This document shows, piece by piece, positions 5,715 through 6,482 of a stretch of 6,482 bases of DNA. The notes beneath the pieces are model-generated. The model did no database searches. It saw only the letters and a program-made list of their open reading frames with translations, and had not been told where the DNA came from. The position numbers and the translations under genes are program-made. Within the stretch, counting starts at the first letter, position 1. The number at the start of each line of letters is the position of its first letter. The stretch spans positions 1-6,482 of the forward strand of contig QIKG01000291.1 in the NCBI GenBank assembly GCA_003232965.1. The letters run 5' to 3'. The stretch comes from Oceanospirillales bacterium. GTDB taxonomy: Bacteria; Pseudomonadota; Gammaproteobacteria; Xanthomonadales; SZUA-36.

Positions 5715-5729
5715 ATCAATACATTATCG
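5709..5729 (+). repeat. Right copy of the 21-22 bp direct repeat
   Basis: TAGCTAATCAATAC then ATTATCG, matching 3067-3088 apart from one substitution and one missing G. Its first six bases are also the end of the inverted repeat at 5689-5714. Confidence 0.45.
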
Positions 5730-5735
5730 AAAAGA

Positions 5736-5763
5736 CTGGTTTCCCGCCTGCGCGGGAATGACG
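5736..5763 (+). repeat. dRS3-like palindromic repeat, copy 1
   Basis: CTGGTTTCCCGCCTGCGCGG then GAATGACG. A 7-bp stem (5741-5747 with 5752-5758) closes a 4-nt loop. It is close to the ATTCCC-N8-GGGAAT palindrome called dRS3 in Neisseria and to similar CGTCATTCCCGC repeats scattered in many Proteobacteria. Five T bases follow at 5767-5771, eight bases after the stem, so weak termination of the plus-strand operon is possible. Confidence 0.75.
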
Positions 5764-5857
5764 GGGTTTTTAGTTATAGAGTTTCATTGAGTGTCTGCCC
5801 AGGGAGTTTCCAGCGGGTTTCTACTAGTTCTAAGCTAGCTAAATTTTGTGTATGTTT

Positions 5858-5885
5858 CGTCATCCCCGCGCAAGCGGGGAACCAG
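5858..5885 (-). repeat. dRS3-like palindromic repeat, copy 2 (inverted)
   Basis: The inverted copy of 5736-5763, with 25 of 28 positions identical. A 7-bp stem TCCCCGC/GCGGGGA (5863-5869 with 5874-5880) closes the loop. Two of the three differences form a compensatory change (T-A pair to C-G pair), so the fold appears conserved. It begins 18 bp beyond the dapB stop and would be transcribed with dapB. Confidence 0.75.
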
Positions 5886-5903
5886 AAAACCTGGCACGAC
5901 TGT

Positions 5904-6482
5904 CTAAACCTTGCCCAACAAATCACGCATAGCATAAAACCCGGCGCTTTGGTGGTTCAGCCAGCGGGCGGCTTCGAGTGCGCCACGCGCAAAGCTGTCG
6001 CGGTCGGTGGCGCGGTGGGTGATTTCTAGAACTTCTCCCGGAAGCTGAAATAAAACCGTGTGGTCGCCGACGATATCACCGGCGCGAATCGATGAAATAC
6101 CGATTTCACCATCAGGCCGCACTCCACAATCGCCTTTTCGTCCGCTGTTCACAACCGCGTTAATATCCTGCCCGCGAGCGCTGGCTACGATTTCTGCAAG
6201 CTGTAAGGCAGTGCCGGAGGGTGCATCTTTTTTATAACGGTGGTGGGCTTCAATAATTTCGACATCCGCTGCCATGCCTAGGCTGTGAGCAGCTGTCGCC
6301 ACCAGTTGGGCAGTCAAATTAACACCAATACTGGTATTTGCTGCCCAGAAAACAGGGATGATTTCGCCAGCACTGCGCAGAGCCGCCATCAAACCTGCAT
6401 CAATACCTGTAGTACCACTAACCAGTGCGGTTTTGGTCTGCAAACACCAATCCAATGCCTGCTGCAAACCCTCAGGTTGAGA
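5904..6482 (-). CDS. dapB: 4-hydroxy-tetrahydrodipicolinate reductase, C-terminal part
   Basis: DapB reduces 4-hydroxy-tetrahydrodipicolinate with NAD(P)H in the cytosolic lysine and diaminopimelate pathway. The visible 192 codons correspond to about residue 80 to the end of a roughly 270-residue protein. The N-terminal Rossmann GxxGxxG motif lies beyond the window edge. Seen are VSGTTG (nucleotide domain end), AANTSIGVN, the catalytic and substrate motif EAHHRYKKDAPSGTA (His80, His81 and Lys84 of the visible fragment, matching E. coli His159, His160 and Lys163), SIRAGDIVGDHTV, LEITHRATDRDSFARGA and a C-terminal FYAMRDLLGKV. The frame is open to the edge and stops at TAG 5906-5904. A TTG at 6467 is only an internal codon. 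In many gammaproteobacteria carA follows directly; here about 4.1 kb intervenes. Confidence 0.96.
   Translation of the reverse strand, partial: SQPEGLQQALDWCLQTKTALVSGTTGIDAGLMAALRSAGEIIPVFWAANTSIGVNLTAQLVATAAHSLGMAADVEIIEAHHRYKKDAPSGTALQLAEIVASARGQDINAVVNSGRKGDCGVRPDGEIGISSIRAGDIVGDHTVLFQLPGEVLEITHRATDRDSFARGALEAARWLNHQSAGFYAMRDLLGKV

Larger units (their letters stand above)
5552..5903. other. Convergent intergenic region with two inverted-repeat structures
   Basis: These 352 bp lie between the ends of the RidA gene (plus) and dapB (minus). They hold the 150-bp inverted-repeat structure at 5565-5714 and the dRS3-like pair spanning 5736-5885. A small hairpin CATTATT/AATAATG (5630-5650) lies inside the first loop. 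No gene is convincing. Folding of these inverted repeats may stop transcription from both sides, but neither strand shows a clean stem followed directly by a T tract. Confidence 0.6.

Noticed and set aside
5572..5715. Open frame of about 47 codons after the RidA gene with protein-like composition (EKEVIYYAKTGFDQNFP)
   Set aside because: It follows a TAG, has no plausible start apart from a late internal ATG, has no ribosome site, and lies within the inverted-repeat structure. I recognise no family.

Overview
The window looks like chromosomal DNA of a gammaproteobacterium. DapB, CarA and CarB lie on the minus strand in the order dapB-carA-carB, the usual order in that class, and all three align closely with the E. 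coli proteins from memory. No genus can be named from the sequence alone.

Layout. Bases 1-675 (minus) are the 5' fifth of carB, and 677-1816 (minus) is a complete carA. At the right edge, 5904-6482 (minus) is the C-terminal two thirds of dapB. Between carA and dapB, which are neighbours in many relatives, sits about 4.1 kb of unrelated DNA. It holds a secreted hypothetical gene on the minus strand (2027-2959), a 421-bp repeat- and palindrome-rich divergent intergenic region, and four co-directional plus-strand genes. These four are a small Crp/Fnr-type regulator (3381-3965), an isochorismatase-like cysteine hydrolase (4057-4692), a small ABM/YgiN-like protein (4715-5011) and a RidA-family protein with an added N-terminal hydrophobic segment (5084-5551). 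The 352-bp convergent gap before dapB contains two inverted-repeat structures, one made of two dRS3-like palindromes.

How the genes may work together. The hydrolase, ABM and RidA genes look like one operon. A 14-bp palindrome of Crp/Fnr architecture (5-bp arms, 4-bp spacer) lies between the regulator gene and the hydrolase, so local control by the regulator is plausible. The set resembles a small catabolic or detoxifying module: an amide-type hydrolase, an oxygenase fold and an imine deaminase fold, loosely like RutB/RutC of pyrimidine breakdown. However, the hydrolase has Glu and Arg in place of the usual Asp and Lys, and the RidA protein has Ser in place of the substrate-binding Arg. The substrate is therefore unknown.

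The most striking anomaly is in carB. Its normal start (MPKRTDLKSI) is followed by a frame break, and the conserved body continues in the -1 frame. About 10 nt are missing relative to a typical carB. A slippery heptamer and a potential hairpin sit exactly at the break. A deletion or an assembly error is the simplest reading.
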